Part shown: positions 1 to 7,329 of the stretch, piece after piece
Position numbering within the stretch: the first letter of the stretch is position 1
Layout of the letters: each line of letters begins with the position of its first letter
Assembly: GCA_036271315.1 (NCBI GenBank)
Contig: DATBAV010000032.1
Coordinates: 1 to 64,000, forward strand
Reading direction: 5' to 3'
DNA from: VRUE01 sp036271315
GTDB taxonomy: Bacteria; Actinomycetota; Thermoleophilia; Solirubrobacterales; 70-9
Length of the DNA: 64,000 nucleotides
The notes under the pieces: generated by a model
Database searches by the model: none
What the model saw: only the letters and a program-made list of their open reading frames with translations
What the model was told of the DNA's origin: nothing
Translations under genes and position numbers: made by a program

Positions 1-60
1 GGCCTCGCCCTGATCACCTGGTTCTTCCTGCTCGCGGGCTCCCCGCTCCCGAACAACTGA
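1..60 (+). CDS. C-terminal end of a membrane protein (partial)
   Basis: The first 60 bases read open in frame 1 and end in TGA, encoding 19 residues. They include a hydrophobic run (LALITWFFLLAG) followed by a short polar tail. This looks like the last transmembrane segment of a protein whose start lies outside the window. No family can be assigned from so little sequence. Confidence 0.35.
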   Translation, partial: GLALITWFFLLAGSPLPNN

Positions 61-157
61 TCACGGAAGCAAGCCGCTTCGCGCCAAGTCAGGGCGCCTT
101 TGCAAATTCTCTGTGACAACGCTTGAAGGGTGGGGTGCGGAGTGCTTCCATCGGCCC

Positions 158-487
158 ATGCAGGCGCTCAACGACGACCAACAGATGGCGGCGATCGAGG
201 CGAAAGTGGACAAGCTCGAGGAGAAGATCGATTCTGGATTCGCCGAGATGCGGGCGGATTCGGCCGCCGTGCGAGCACAGATCGTTTCCACGGAACGGGC
301 GTTGCGCACGGAGATCGTCGCGGTCCGCAGCGACGCCCGCGAAGAAAACCTGACGGCTCGCAGCGAGGCTCGCGAGGCAAACCTGACGGCTCGGAGCGAG
401 GCGCGCGCGGACTTCCGCACCCTCCTCACCGTGCTCGTCTCCCTTTGGGCCGCCACGGTGCTGACCGTGCTGGCGGCACACCTCTGA
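158..487 (+). CDS. Small coiled-coil protein with C-terminal membrane anchor
   Basis: The 109-residue protein has a predicted coiled coil over about residues 8-80. It carries near-repeats of the type ARSEAREANLT, followed by a single hydrophobic segment (LLTVLVSLWAATVLTVLAA) at the C-terminus. The layout resembles DUF1640/CCDC90-like tail-anchored coiled-coil proteins, but no enzymatic motif is visible. An upstream GTG at 113 would add 15 residues of unlikely composition, so the ATG at 158 is preferred; neither start has a good Shine-Dalgarno sequence. It converges on the peptidase gene that ends at 497. Function unknown. Confidence 0.55.
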   Translation: MQALNDDQQMAAIEAKVDKLEEKIDSGFAEMRADSAAVRAQIVSTERALRTEIVAVRSDAREENLTARSEAREANLTARSEARADFRTLLTVLVSLWAATVLTVLAAHL

Positions 488-496
488 CCGAGCGGG

Positions 497-1600
497 TCAG
501 ACGATGAACTTGCCGTTTTCCTGCATCACGACGCCGTCGACTTCGAGTTTGCCGCCGAGGCGGAGGTCGCAGACCAGGTCGGTGTGGACGGCGGACTCGT
601 TGGTGCCGCCGGACTCCGGATAGGCCTGGCCGACCGCCATGTGGATCGTGCCGCCGATCTTCTCGTCGAGCAGGACCTCGCGGGTGCCGCGGTCGATGCC
701 GTAGTTGGTGCCGATCCCGAGCTCACCCAAGGTGCGGGCGCCCCCGTCGGTGTCGAGCAGGGCGATCAGGAACTCCTCGCCGCGTTCGGCACTCGCGTCG
801 ACGACCCGCCCCGCCTCGAATTTGAGTTTGACGCCGGAGACCTCGCGACCGCCGATCACGGCCGGCAGGTGGAAGCTGACCTCGCCTTCGGTGGCGTCCT
901 CGACCGGGCCGGTGAAGAACTCGCCGTCGGGCATGTTGTGGTCGCCGACGCAGGGGATGAAGGTGCGGCCGGCGATGCCGAGCTTGATGTCGGTGCCGGG
1001 AGCGGTGATCCGCACCTCCTCGTGGCCCTGGATCCACTCGGCCAGGCGCTCGCACTCGGCCGAGGCGCGCTTCCAGGCCGTCAGCGGATCGGGGTCGTCG
1101 GCGAGGCAGGCGCCGAAGTAGAAGTCCTCGTAGGCGGCGAGGCTCATCTCGGCCTCGGAGGCATAGGCGTTGGTCGGGAACAGCGTGTAGCACCAGCGGA
1201 AATCACCAGCGGCGCTGCGCTCCATCATCCGGTTCAGCACCGGGCCGGTCGCGGTCTGGCGACGGGTCTGGCGCTGCGGCGGGATTTTCGAGAGTTCGCG
1301 CGTGTTGGCGCTGGCGCCGACGCCGATCCGCACGTCGGCGTTGTCGACCGTCCACTCCATCAGCGGCGAGACCCACTCCAGCTGCTCGTCGCTGGCGTTT
1401 TCGTAGTAGATCGCCGCCAGCCCGTCGAGGCCGACGTTGAGGATCGGGTGGGCCCCCGCCTTCAGCACCTCTTCGTAGATCGCCCGCAGCAGGGGCTCGG
1501 CACCGACCTCGCCGTCGATCGAGACCACCTCACCCGCCTTCACCTTGGTCGAGTAGCCCACCAGGATCTTCGCCAGGTTCTCCGCTCTGGGGTCTCTCAC
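497..1600 (-). CDS. M29 family aminopeptidase
   Basis: The 367-residue protein matches the M29 (AmpS/PepS/aminopeptidase T) family, cytosolic two-metal exopeptidases that release N-terminal residues. The N-terminal half has the family opening (RAENLAKILVGYS). The C-terminal half holds the likely metal-ligand segments: MPDGEFFTGP, GELGIGTNYG, EKIGGTIHMAVG and ESAVHTDLV. Length fits the family, usually 360-415. The GTG start overlaps the pdxT stop as GTGA, so translation is probably coupled and the gene is third in a pdxS-pdxT-peptidase operon. The peptidase may simply be co-transcribed; no PLP link is known for M29 enzymes. Confidence 0.9.
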   Translation of the reverse strand: MRDPRAENLAKILVGYSTKVKAGEVVSIDGEVGAEPLLRAIYEEVLKAGAHPILNVGLDGLAAIYYENASDEQLEWVSPLMEWTVDNADVRIGVGASANTRELSKIPPQRQTRRQTATGPVLNRMMERSAAGDFRWCYTLFPTNAYASEAEMSLAAYEDFYFGACLADDPDPLTAWKRASAECERLAEWIQGHEEVRITAPGTDIKLGIAGRTFIPCVGDHNMPDGEFFTGPVEDATEGEVSFHLPAVIGGREVSGVKLKFEAGRVVDASAERGEEFLIALLDTDGGARTLGELGIGTNYGIDRGTREVLLDEKIGGTIHMAVGQAYPESGGTNESAVHTDLVCDLRLGGKLEVDGVVMQENGKFIV

Positions 1601-2187
1601 GTCTCCGCCTCCTCGTGCTCCCGCTCGCGGGCGCTAGTAGTCATGGCCATGAAAAGTGCGTGCATTCGCGAATCGTCGGTCAGCTCGGGATGGAAGGCGC
1701 AGGCGAGCACCCCGCCCTCGCGAATCGCCACCGGGTGACCCTCGTAGGAGGCGAGCACCTCAACCGCCTCGCCGCAACGCTCGATCCAGGGCGCGCGAAT
1801 GAAGACCGCCAGCAGCGGCTCGTCGCCGATCCCGGCGATCTCGAGGTCCGCCTCGAAGCTCTGCAGCTGCCGGCCGAAGGCATTGCGAGCGGCGCTGGCG
1901 TCGATCAGGCCGAGGTGCTCGCGATCGCAGACGATCATCCCGGCGCAGGTGCCGAAGATCGTCCCACCGGCCCCGCGCAGGATCCGGATCGGCTCCTCCA
2001 GCCCGGCCGAGGAGATCCCCATCGAGATCGTCGTGCTCTCGCCGCCCGGGATCACGAGCCCGTCGAGGCCCTCCAGATCGGCCGGAAGCCGCACTTCCGT
2101 GACATCGGCACCAAGCTTGCCCAGCACTTCGCAGTGCGCTTCGAAGCCTCCCTGGATGGCGAGCACGCCGAGGCGCAGCTCAGGCAC
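1597..2187 (-). CDS. pdxT: Pyridoxal 5'-phosphate synthase glutaminase subunit PdxT
   Basis: PdxT hydrolyses glutamine and passes ammonia to PdxS in the DXP-independent vitamin B6 pathway. The 196-residue protein has the class I amidotransferase signatures: VLAIQGGFEAH near the start, the oxyanion strand IPGGEST (46-52), the nucleophile Cys81 in FGTCAGM, and the His/Glu pair in AFHPELT near residue 171. The GTG start at 2187 overlaps the pdxS stop by eight bases. The frame stays open upstream, but that extension is non-homologous arginine/serine-rich sequence and was rejected. It forms a 12+12 complex with PdxS in characterised systems. Confidence 0.95.
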   Translation of the reverse strand: MPELRLGVLAIQGGFEAHCEVLGKLGADVTEVRLPADLEGLDGLVIPGGESTTISMGISSAGLEEPIRILRGAGGTIFGTCAGMIVCDREHLGLIDASAARNAFGRQLQSFEADLEIAGIGDEPLLAVFIRAPWIERCGEAVEVLASYEGHPVAIREGGVLACAFHPELTDDSRMHALFMAMTTSAREREHEEAET

Positions 2188-3067
2188 CGCGGTCTTGGAG
2201 GAGCGCGTCGGCAGCCGCGAGGTCGGCGATCTCGAGCCCCGGCATCGCGCCACCGAGACCGATCGAGGCTGCCGCGACCCGCTCGGGGTCATTGAAGTGC
2301 GTCGTCGCCTCGACGATCGCCTTCGCCCGCCGCTCCGGATCGTCGCTCTTGAAGATTCCCGAGCCGACGAAGTTGCCCTCGGCTCCGAGCTGCATCATCA
2401 GCGCCGCATCGGCCGGAGTGGCGATGCCGCCGGCGCAGAAGAGCGGCACCGGCAGGCGGCCACGCTCGGCCACCTCGTGCACGACTTCAAGCGGTGCCTG
2501 GTGCTCCTTGGCGGCACCGGCGAGCTCCTCGCGGCCAAGTTGCGCCAAGCGCTTGATCCCGGAAGTGATTTCGCGCATGTGACGGACCGCCTCGACCACG
2601 TTGCCGGTGCCGGCCTCGCCCTTGGAGCGGATCATCGCCGCCCCCTCGCCGATCCGGCGCAGCGCCTCGCCGAGGTTGGTGGCGCCGCAGACAAAAGGCA
2701 CCTCGAAGGCGAGCTTGTCGATGTGGTGGCGCTCGTCGGCCGGGGTCAGGACCTCGGACTCGTCGATGTAATCGACTTCCAGCGCCTGCAGGACCTGGGC
2801 CTCGGCGAAGTGGCCGATTCGGGCCTTGGCCATTACCGGAATCGTCACCGCCTCCTGGATCCCCTTGATCATCGCCGGGTCGGACATGCGAGCGACGCCG
2901 CCGTCACGGCGGATATCGGCCGGGACCCGCTCCAGTGCCATAACGGCGCAAGCACCGGCGTCCTCGGCAATCCGTGCCTGCTCGGGCGTGACCACGTCCA
3001 TGATCACCCCGCCCTTGAGCATCTCGGCGAGACCGGTCTTCACTCTGAACGTAGCTCTCTCAGCCAT
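2180..3067 (-). CDS. pdxS: Pyridoxal 5'-phosphate synthase lyase subunit PdxS
   Basis: PdxS makes PLP from ribose 5-phosphate, glyceraldehyde 3-phosphate and ammonia supplied by PdxT. The 295-residue TIM barrel has the expected length and near-invariant segments: LKGGVIMDV, ALERVPADIR and VMAKARIGHF, with Lys81 at the position of the catalytic lysine that binds ribose 5-phosphate. RSKGEAGTGNV contains the second lysine. It is the first gene of the pdxS-pdxT-peptidase operon. The 147-bp region upstream holds a very strong inverted repeat (3107-3196). Confidence 0.97.
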   Translation of the reverse strand: MAERATFRVKTGLAEMLKGGVIMDVVTPEQARIAEDAGACAVMALERVPADIRRDGGVARMSDPAMIKGIQEAVTIPVMAKARIGHFAEAQVLQALEVDYIDESEVLTPADERHHIDKLAFEVPFVCGATNLGEALRRIGEGAAMIRSKGEAGTGNVVEAVRHMREITSGIKRLAQLGREELAGAAKEHQAPLEVVHEVAERGRLPVPLFCAGGIATPADAALMMQLGAEGNFVGSGIFKSDDPERRAKAIVEATTHFNDPERVAAASIGLGGAMPGLEIADLAAADALLQDRGA

Positions 3068-3106
3068 GGGCTCCGCATCTTACGATGCTGGCGCGGCGGC
3101 GCTCCT

Positions 3107-3196
3107 CCTGCGGGTGGCACCGTAGGGGCGGACCGCCCCCGAGGACGCTTTAGCGACCGCAGGGGGTGGTGGGTCCCCTGCGGTGCCACCCGCAGG
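3107..3196. repeat. Long inverted repeat between rpiR-type gene and pdxS
   Basis: A perfect 16-bp inverted repeat (left arm 3107-3122, right arm 3181-3196) extends by six further pairs, one of them a wobble, to 3128/3175. This gives a 22-bp stem. The inner part holds GAGGACGC and GCGACC, words also found in the second palindromic family near 17.7 and 63.8 kb, but in a different order. It begins 18 bp beyond the stop codon of the RpiR-family gene and precedes pdxS. It could be a terminator, a leader structure or a palindromic unit; there is no clear T-tract. Confidence 0.75.
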
Positions 3197-3214
3197 CCGG
3201 GGCGTTCGTCCCGG

Positions 3215-4093
3215 CTACTTCAGCTTGTAAGCGCGGATTCGGTCTTTGTGCGTGTCTTCGTCTCTCGCGTACAGACCGTGCGCGAGAGCTTGGACAAGAG
3301 CCATCAAAGCTGTGTTCGACCGTGCAAATGAGGGGCTGTTTGACGAGTAGTAGAGGGTCAGCTCGGCGTGCTCGCCTACCTCGGACATGGAGGCGTCGGA
3401 GACGGCGAGGGTGCGGGCGCCGCGATGCACGGCGAGCTTCATCGCCCGCAGTAGCAGTGGGTGGGCGCGGCCGGAGGAAAGGATGATGACGAGCGTTTCT
3501 TCGTCGATCCTGCCCAGGCGCTGCAGCGACTCGCCGCCAGTGCTGGCCACGATTTCGGCGCGGATGTCGAGCAGGCTGAGCGTGTGGCGCAAGTAGCTGG
3601 CGAAGAAGGCCATCTGGTCGACGCCGACGATCACCACGCGCTGGGCTTCGGCGAGGGCGGCGACGGCGCCGTCGACCTGCTCCCGAGTCAGCTTGCGCGC
3701 CGTTTCCTCGAGGTTGGCGTAGTCGGCGCCCAGCGAACCCTCCAGCTCGGAGTGGTCGAAGGAGAAGAGGGCGCCGGAGCTGGCCGCGCTTGCCGCGGCG
3801 GCACCTGCCGTGCGGTACTCCTCGATCGCCGCCTGCTGAAGCTCGGGGTAACCCTCGAAGCCGAGGGCCTGGGAGAAGCGCACCACCGTCGATGACGAGG
3901 TGCTCGCTCTCCTGGCCAACTCCTCGGCGGTGAGGAAGGCTGCCTCGTCGAGGTGATCGACGATGTAGCGGGCGACGTCTTTCTGCGAGCGCGAGAACTC
4001 TTCGAAGCGCTCCTGGATGTACTCGGAAAGGCTCTTGAGGCTGGGGACAGTGCTGGTGGGGGTCTTGGTCGCAGTCTTGGTCACGGCGTCCAA
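3215..4093 (-). CDS. MurR/RpiR family transcriptional regulator with SIS domain
   Basis: The 292-residue protein has an N-terminal HTH_6 domain (about 20-95; SQKDVARYIVDHLDEAAFLTAEELARR is split here only as SQKDVARYIVDH and LTAEELARRA, with STVVRFSQALGFEGY as recognition helix region). A C-terminal SIS sugar-phosphate-binding domain covers about 130-275 (VVIVGVDQMAFFASYL, IILSSGRAHP). Such proteins sense phosphosugars and usually repress sugar or amino-sugar genes. The neighbours give no obvious sugar target. It could relate to the pentose-phosphate demand of the adjacent pdxS, but that is inference. Confidence 0.9.
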   Translation of the reverse strand: MDAVTKTATKTPTSTVPSLKSLSEYIQERFEEFSRSQKDVARYIVDHLDEAAFLTAEELARRASTSSSTVVRFSQALGFEGYPELQQAAIEEYRTAGAAAASAASSGALFSFDHSELEGSLGADYANLEETARKLTREQVDGAVAALAEAQRVVIVGVDQMAFFASYLRHTLSLLDIRAEIVASTGGESLQRLGRIDEETLVIILSSGRAHPLLLRAMKLAVHRGARTLAVSDASMSEVGEHAELTLYYSSNSPSFARSNTALMALVQALAHGLYARDEDTHKDRIRAYKLK

Positions 4094-4134
4094 TTCGTCG
4101 GACCCTGTGCTTTCCCTTCCGACAATCTGGTTGG

Positions 4135-4530
4135 ATGGGTTCTGCGATGACGCTCGAGCAGGCGCTGCGCCTCACCAACCGCAACATGATCGCCTTCGAT
4201 CTTGCCCTCGGCAGCGCCGCTCTTCTCGCCCCCGCGGCGACGCTGCGGGCGATCGGTCACGAGCATCCCTCGCCCGACGCGGAACACCTCTTCCGCCGCT
4301 GCGCGCCGATCTGGCTCACCTTTGCCGCCGCCCACGCGGTCGCCGAGCTGCGCGGCGAGCAGCGCGACTGGTGGGCGCTGGCCTGGTTGCGCGGCACCGA
4401 GATCGCCACCGATGCACTTTGGGCCGAGTCCCCCGCTGTCAGCCGGCCAGGAGCCAAGCTCGGTCTTCGCTTCGCGGGCGTCGCCAATGTGGCGATGGCC
4501 GCCGGCTTCGCCTGGCTATCGAGGAAGTAA
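4135..4530 (+). CDS. Small predicted membrane protein
   Basis: The 131-residue protein has three to four hydrophobic helices, including FDLALGSAALLAPAATLRA, PIWLTFAAAHAVAEL and FAGVANVAMAAGFAWL. No catalytic motif is seen. The ATG at 4147 (MTLEQ) is an alternative start. It is transcribed divergently from the RpiR gene and leads a likely three-gene cluster with the next two ORFs, which are spaced by 3 and 1 bases. Family not recognised. Confidence 0.7.
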   Translation: MGSAMTLEQALRLTNRNMIAFDLALGSAALLAPAATLRAIGHEHPSPDAEHLFRRCAPIWLTFAAAHAVAELRGEQRDWWALAWLRGTEIATDALWAESPAVSRPGAKLGLRFAGVANVAMAAGFAWLSRK

Positions 4531-4533
4531 GCC

Positions 4534-4866
4534 GTGGCCGACCTCTCGGGGTTGCCGGACAAACGCTGGAGCCTGCGTGGCATCACCGAAGAGGGCGATG
4601 AGGCCTGGCTGATCCGCGGCATCTCACGCAAGCTCTACCGCTGCCCCGCCTGTCACGGCGAGATCGAGATCGGCAGCGAGCACGTCGTCGTCCAGTACGT
4701 CTTCCGCCTCGGCGGCACCGAACACCATCACTGGCACCGGCGCTGCGCCGAAGAACTGCTGATCGGCGAGCTCAGCGACGTGCGGCGAGTGCCCACCTCC
4801 GAGTCGGCGCAGTCGAAGCTCGAGCGCCGCGGCAAGTACCCCTCCGGCCGCCGCCGGCATCGCTGA
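4534..4866 (+). CDS. Conserved actinobacterial small protein with CxxC motif
   Basis: The 110-residue basic protein has a metal-binding-type motif YRCPACHGEIEIG (about 38-48). Downstream are several histidines (TEHHHWHRRCAEELL), so a CxxC...H/C zinc site is plausible. Its C-terminus is Arg/Lys-rich (GKYPSGRRRHR). Similar short proteins in actinobacteria are often labelled ATP/GTP-binding without evidence. GTG start, 3 bp after the upstream stop, suggests co-translation. Function unknown. Confidence 0.75.
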   Translation: MADLSGLPDKRWSLRGITEEGDEAWLIRGISRKLYRCPACHGEIEIGSEHVVVQYVFRLGGTEHHHWHRRCAEELLIGELSDVRRVPTSESAQSKLERRGKYPSGRRRHR

Positions 4867-4867
4867 C

Positions 4868-5611
4868 GTGCGCCGCTCCCGCAACCTGCTCTCGATCTAC
4901 GCCCGGATCGGGCGCACCTACTGGCGCTGGGCCCCCTCGCTGTTGCTGCTCGCCGTCGTCGTCTTCATCCCGCTTGGCTTGATCCACGCGCTAACGGTCA
5001 GTGCCGAAATCGGCTCGCTCGACCTTGACGGCGCGCTGCATCTACTGGCGATCGCCGGCGCGGTCTTCGCCCTGGCCGCGACGGGGCTGGTGGGCGAGGT
5101 CTTCTACACCGGCGCGGTCGCGATCCTGCTGACCCATCCTCACGACGGCAAGGCACCTTCCCTGCGTGAAATCGCCGCGATGATCAACTACCGCAGGCTG
5201 ATCGCGATCGACCTGCTCTACGGCGCCCTGGTCGCGACCGGCCTGATCCTCTTCTTCATCCCCGGAATACTTGTCTTCGTCTGGTTCGGCCTGGCGGCCC
5301 CGGTCGTAGAGATCGAGCACCACGGCATCCGCGCCGCCTTCGCTCGCAGCCTGCGCCTGGTTCGCGGCAGGTTCTGGACCGTCGCCCTCGTCCTGATCCC
5401 GATCGAGATCGTCGGCGACTCGCTGACCGACCTCTTCACCGACCTGACCCACCACCTGTTCGGCAGCGAACTGATCTGCGAGTGGCTCGCCGACGTGCTC
5501 TCCAACATTGCCTTCACCCCGTTCTACGCGGTGGCGGCGGTACTGCTCACCGTCGACTTGATTCGCGAAAAGGGCGGCGGCGCCAGGCTGCACCCAGCGC
5601 CACCGCCCTAG
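4868..5611 (+). CDS. Multi-pass membrane protein, GPDPase membrane-domain-like
   Basis: The 247-residue protein has about six transmembrane helices. Its central motif is of the type found in the glycerophosphodiester-phosphodiesterase membrane domain and related bacterial families: FFIPGILVFVWFGLAAPVV, then EHHGIRAAFARSLRLVRGRFW. No catalytic residues are apparent, so it is probably an integral membrane scaffold or transporter-like protein. It starts with GTG one base after the preceding gene. It converges on the VOC gene. Confidence 0.75.
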   Translation: MRRSRNLLSIYARIGRTYWRWAPSLLLLAVVVFIPLGLIHALTVSAEIGSLDLDGALHLLAIAGAVFALAATGLVGEVFYTGAVAILLTHPHDGKAPSLREIAAMINYRRLIAIDLLYGALVATGLILFFIPGILVFVWFGLAAPVVEIEHHGIRAAFARSLRLVRGRFWTVALVLIPIEIVGDSLTDLFTDLTHHLFGSELICEWLADVLSNIAFTPFYAVAAVLLTVDLIREKGGGARLHPAPPP

Positions 5612-5619
5612 GAATTCGC

Positions 5620-5976
5620 TCAGCCGGTCTGCGTCATCAGCCCGATCTGATGTCCCTCGGGATCGGTGAAGAGCGCGATCTGGCCGCTGGGAATGTCCAT
5701 CGGCCCCATCACCTTCGTGCCCCCTAGCGACTCCGCTTTCGCCAGCGAGGCCTCGATGTCGTCGACTCGGACGTAAAAGGTGACGTGGCCGCTCTCACCG
5801 TTCTGCGTCGCGCCGATGCCACCCGGGATGCCCTCCTCGCCACCGGTGTCGATCGTCGAGTAGCTCGGCATCTCCTCCATGTCGGTGATCTGCCAGTCGA
5901 ACAGCTGCGAGTAGAAGCCCTTCAGCGCCTGCTGATCCTTGCCGGCAACTTCGAACCACATCGTTGGGTTACCCAT
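5620..5976 (-). CDS. VOC family (glyoxalase/bleomycin resistance-like) protein
   Basis: The 118-residue protein is a single vicinal-oxygen-chelate unit with paired beta-alpha-beta-beta-beta modules. Features are WFEVAGKDQQALKGFY, HVTFYVRVDDIEASL and the C-terminal ALFTDPEGHQIGL, whose Glu/His region supplies metal ligands in related enzymes. It resembles short proteins annotated as glyoxalase-like or antibiotic-binding; the substrate cannot be inferred. It lies just downstream of the ArsR/SRPBCC pair on the same strand, a context common for such stress-type genes. Confidence 0.88.
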   Translation of the reverse strand: MGNPTMWFEVAGKDQQALKGFYSQLFDWQITDMEEMPSYSTIDTGGEEGIPGGIGATQNGESGHVTFYVRVDDIEASLAKAESLGGTKVMGPMDIPSGQIALFTDPEGHQIGLMTQTG

Positions 5977-6012
5977 CTGTCACTGCCTCCTAGGTGTCGC
6001 TTTTTCGAAATC

Positions 6013-6489
6013 TCAGTCGCCGATATCGACGGCGTCGGCGTCCTGCCAGGGATCGGCGCCTGGGTCGCCGCCCGCCGCAACGACCGTGAGCCGCTCGGCG
6101 TAGTGGTGCCAGCCCTGGCTGTGGTTCTCGGCCGACTCGGCGCTCGGCAGATCGCTGTGGACCAGGCGCAGCTGCGTTCCCTCGCCATCGCGGGCAAACA
6201 GGACTTCAACCGTGCTGCCACCGGGCACGACCGTCGGCTCCTCGCCCTCCCAACCCCAGGTGAAGACGATTCGGTTGGGTCGATCAACCGTGACGTACTC
6301 GCCGCGGGCGATATCGCGGCCGTTGATGTCACAGCGCAGCGTGCCGCCGGCCCGCGGGTCCAACTCGGCGGAGCGACCCATCCACTGGATCATCTTGTCG
6401 GGGTCAGTGAAGAAATCGAAAACGGTCTCAGGGCTTGCCGCGATCCGAATCTTTACCTCGGCCGCGGTGCCGGTCTCTGCGCTTGCCAC
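6013..6489 (-). CDS. SRPBCC (AHSA1/START-like) domain protein
   Basis: The 158-residue protein has the activator-of-Hsp90-like SRPBCC ligand-binding fold. Its N-terminal strand VKIRIAASPETVFDFFTDPDKM leads (quoted in part: IAASPETVFDFFTD), followed by MGRSAELDPRAGGTLR, a central WGWEGEEPTV, and the C-terminal helix HSQGWHHYAERL. The GTG start lies inside the 3' end of the upstream arsR gene, a 62-bp overlap, so the two are one transcription unit. ArsR-SRPBCC pairs are very common in actinobacteria; the ligand is generally unknown. Confidence 0.9.
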   Translation of the reverse strand: MASAETGTAAEVKIRIAASPETVFDFFTDPDKMIQWMGRSAELDPRAGGTLRCDINGRDIARGEYVTVDRPNRIVFTWGWEGEEPTVVPGGSTVEVLFARDGEGTQLRLVHSDLPSAESAENHSQGWHHYAERLTVVAAGGDPGADPWQDADAVDIGD

Positions 6490-6823
6490 CTTTGTTCCTC
6501 CTCTGCTGCTCCAGCTCGGCGGCGAGCTTCAGCCGCTCGAGACGATCGGTCCAGAACTCGTTCAAGAAGTCGCGCAGCCCGGCCAGGGCCTCGGGCTGAG
6601 CGCGGTAGAGGCGGCGGGTCCCGTCGCGCCGCTCGCTGAGCAGGCCGGCCTCGCGCAGGGCGGCCAGGTGCTGGGAGATCGCCGGCCGCGATACGTCGAA
6701 ATGCGAGGCGATCTCACCGGCGCTGAGCTCGCCGTCGCGGACCAGAGTGAGAATCTCACGCCGTCGGGGTGCGGCGAGGGCTCGCGCCACCAGGTCCATC
6801 TCGTCGGCCGCTCCGCTCTTCAC
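6428..6823 (-). CDS. ArsR family winged-helix repressor
   Basis: The 131-residue protein has an N-terminal winged helix (about 10-85): ALAAPRRREILTLV, the recognition helix DVSRPAISQHLAALREAGL, and the wing SERRDGTRRLYRAQPEAL. The metal-binding cysteines of classical ArsR/SmtB sensors are absent, so it belongs to the non-metal branch paired with SRPBCC proteins. The Lys/Arg-rich C-terminus is encoded in the overlap with the next gene. Its probable operator is the palindrome at 6842-6855, 19 bp upstream of its GTG start, implying autoregulation. Confidence 0.92.
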   Translation of the reverse strand: MKSGAADEMDLVARALAAPRRREILTLVRDGELSAGEIASHFDVSRPAISQHLAALREAGLLSERRDGTRRLYRAQPEALAGLRDFLNEFWTDRLERLKLAAELEQQRRNKGGKRRDRHRGRGKDSDRGKP

Positions 6824-6841
6824 GGAAGTTATTTAAGCAGA

Positions 6842-6855
6842 TTCTTACGTAAGAA
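6842..6855. promoter_or_regulatory. Palindromic operator candidate for the ArsR gene
   Basis: A perfect 14-bp palindrome, TTCTTACGTAAGAA, lies upstream of the arsR GTG. It overlaps one copy of the direct repeat AGATTCTTAC (6839-6848), whose second copy is at 6855-6864. The site is strikingly AT-rich for this genome and has the dyad symmetry expected of a winged-helix dimer site. Binding by the adjacent ArsR is inferred. Confidence 0.7.
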
Positions 6856-6860
6856 GATTC

Positions 6861-7322
6861 TTACTCACCCATCGCCTTGATCACCAGGCGCTTGGGGCGA
6901 CCGCCGTCGAACTCGCAGTAGAAGACCTGCTGCCAGGGACCGAGGTCGAGCCGACCCGCGGTCACTGGCACGATCGCCTGGTGATGGACCAGCAGGTTCT
7001 TCAGGTGGGCATCGCCGTTGTCCTCGCCGCCACGGTGGTGGCGGTAGTCGCCCCCGTCGGGCAGCAGCTCCGCGGCGACCTCGTTCGATGCCGGTTTCCA
7101 GCTCGGCGGCGCCACCTTGTCAAGCCATTCGAGCATGTCCTCGTGCAGGCCCGGCTCGTCGTCGTTGACCCAGACACCGGCGGTGATGTGCATCGCCGAG
7201 ACCAGCACCATGCCCTCCTCGATCCCGGCCTCGTCCACAGCCGCTTGCACCTCCCCGGTGATGCGAATCAACTCGCGCCGTTGTGTGGTGTTGAAGGTCA
7301 TGTAGGTGGTGCTGGATTTCAC
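6861..7322 (-). CDS. yjbQ: YjbQ family protein (UPF0047)
   Basis: The 153-residue protein matches the YjbQ/UPF0047 family of small trimeric proteins with a conserved His-rich site. Some members have weak thiamine-phosphate synthase activity in vitro. Signatures are SAMHITAGVWVNDDEPG, DYRHHRGGEDNGDAHLKN and GPWQQVFYCEFDG. The GTG at 7322 was chosen because it is preceded by AGGAGAG at good spacing; the open frame runs further but lacks homology. It lies just downstream of the kinase gene on the same strand (7 bp), probably the same transcript. Confidence 0.9.
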   Translation of the reverse strand: MKSSTTYMTFNTTQRRELIRITGEVQAAVDEAGIEEGMVLVSAMHITAGVWVNDDEPGLHEDMLEWLDKVAPPSWKPASNEVAAELLPDGGDYRHHRGGEDNGDAHLKNLLVHHQAIVPVTAGRLDLGPWQQVFYCEFDGGRPKRLVIKAMGE

Positions 7323-7329
7323 GGCTCTC

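Noticed and set aside
584..1738. 384-residue plus-strand ORF opposite the M29 peptidase
   Set aside because: Low-complexity Asp/Val/Ala-rich translation typical of the antisense of GC-rich codons; the minus strand has a clear family match.
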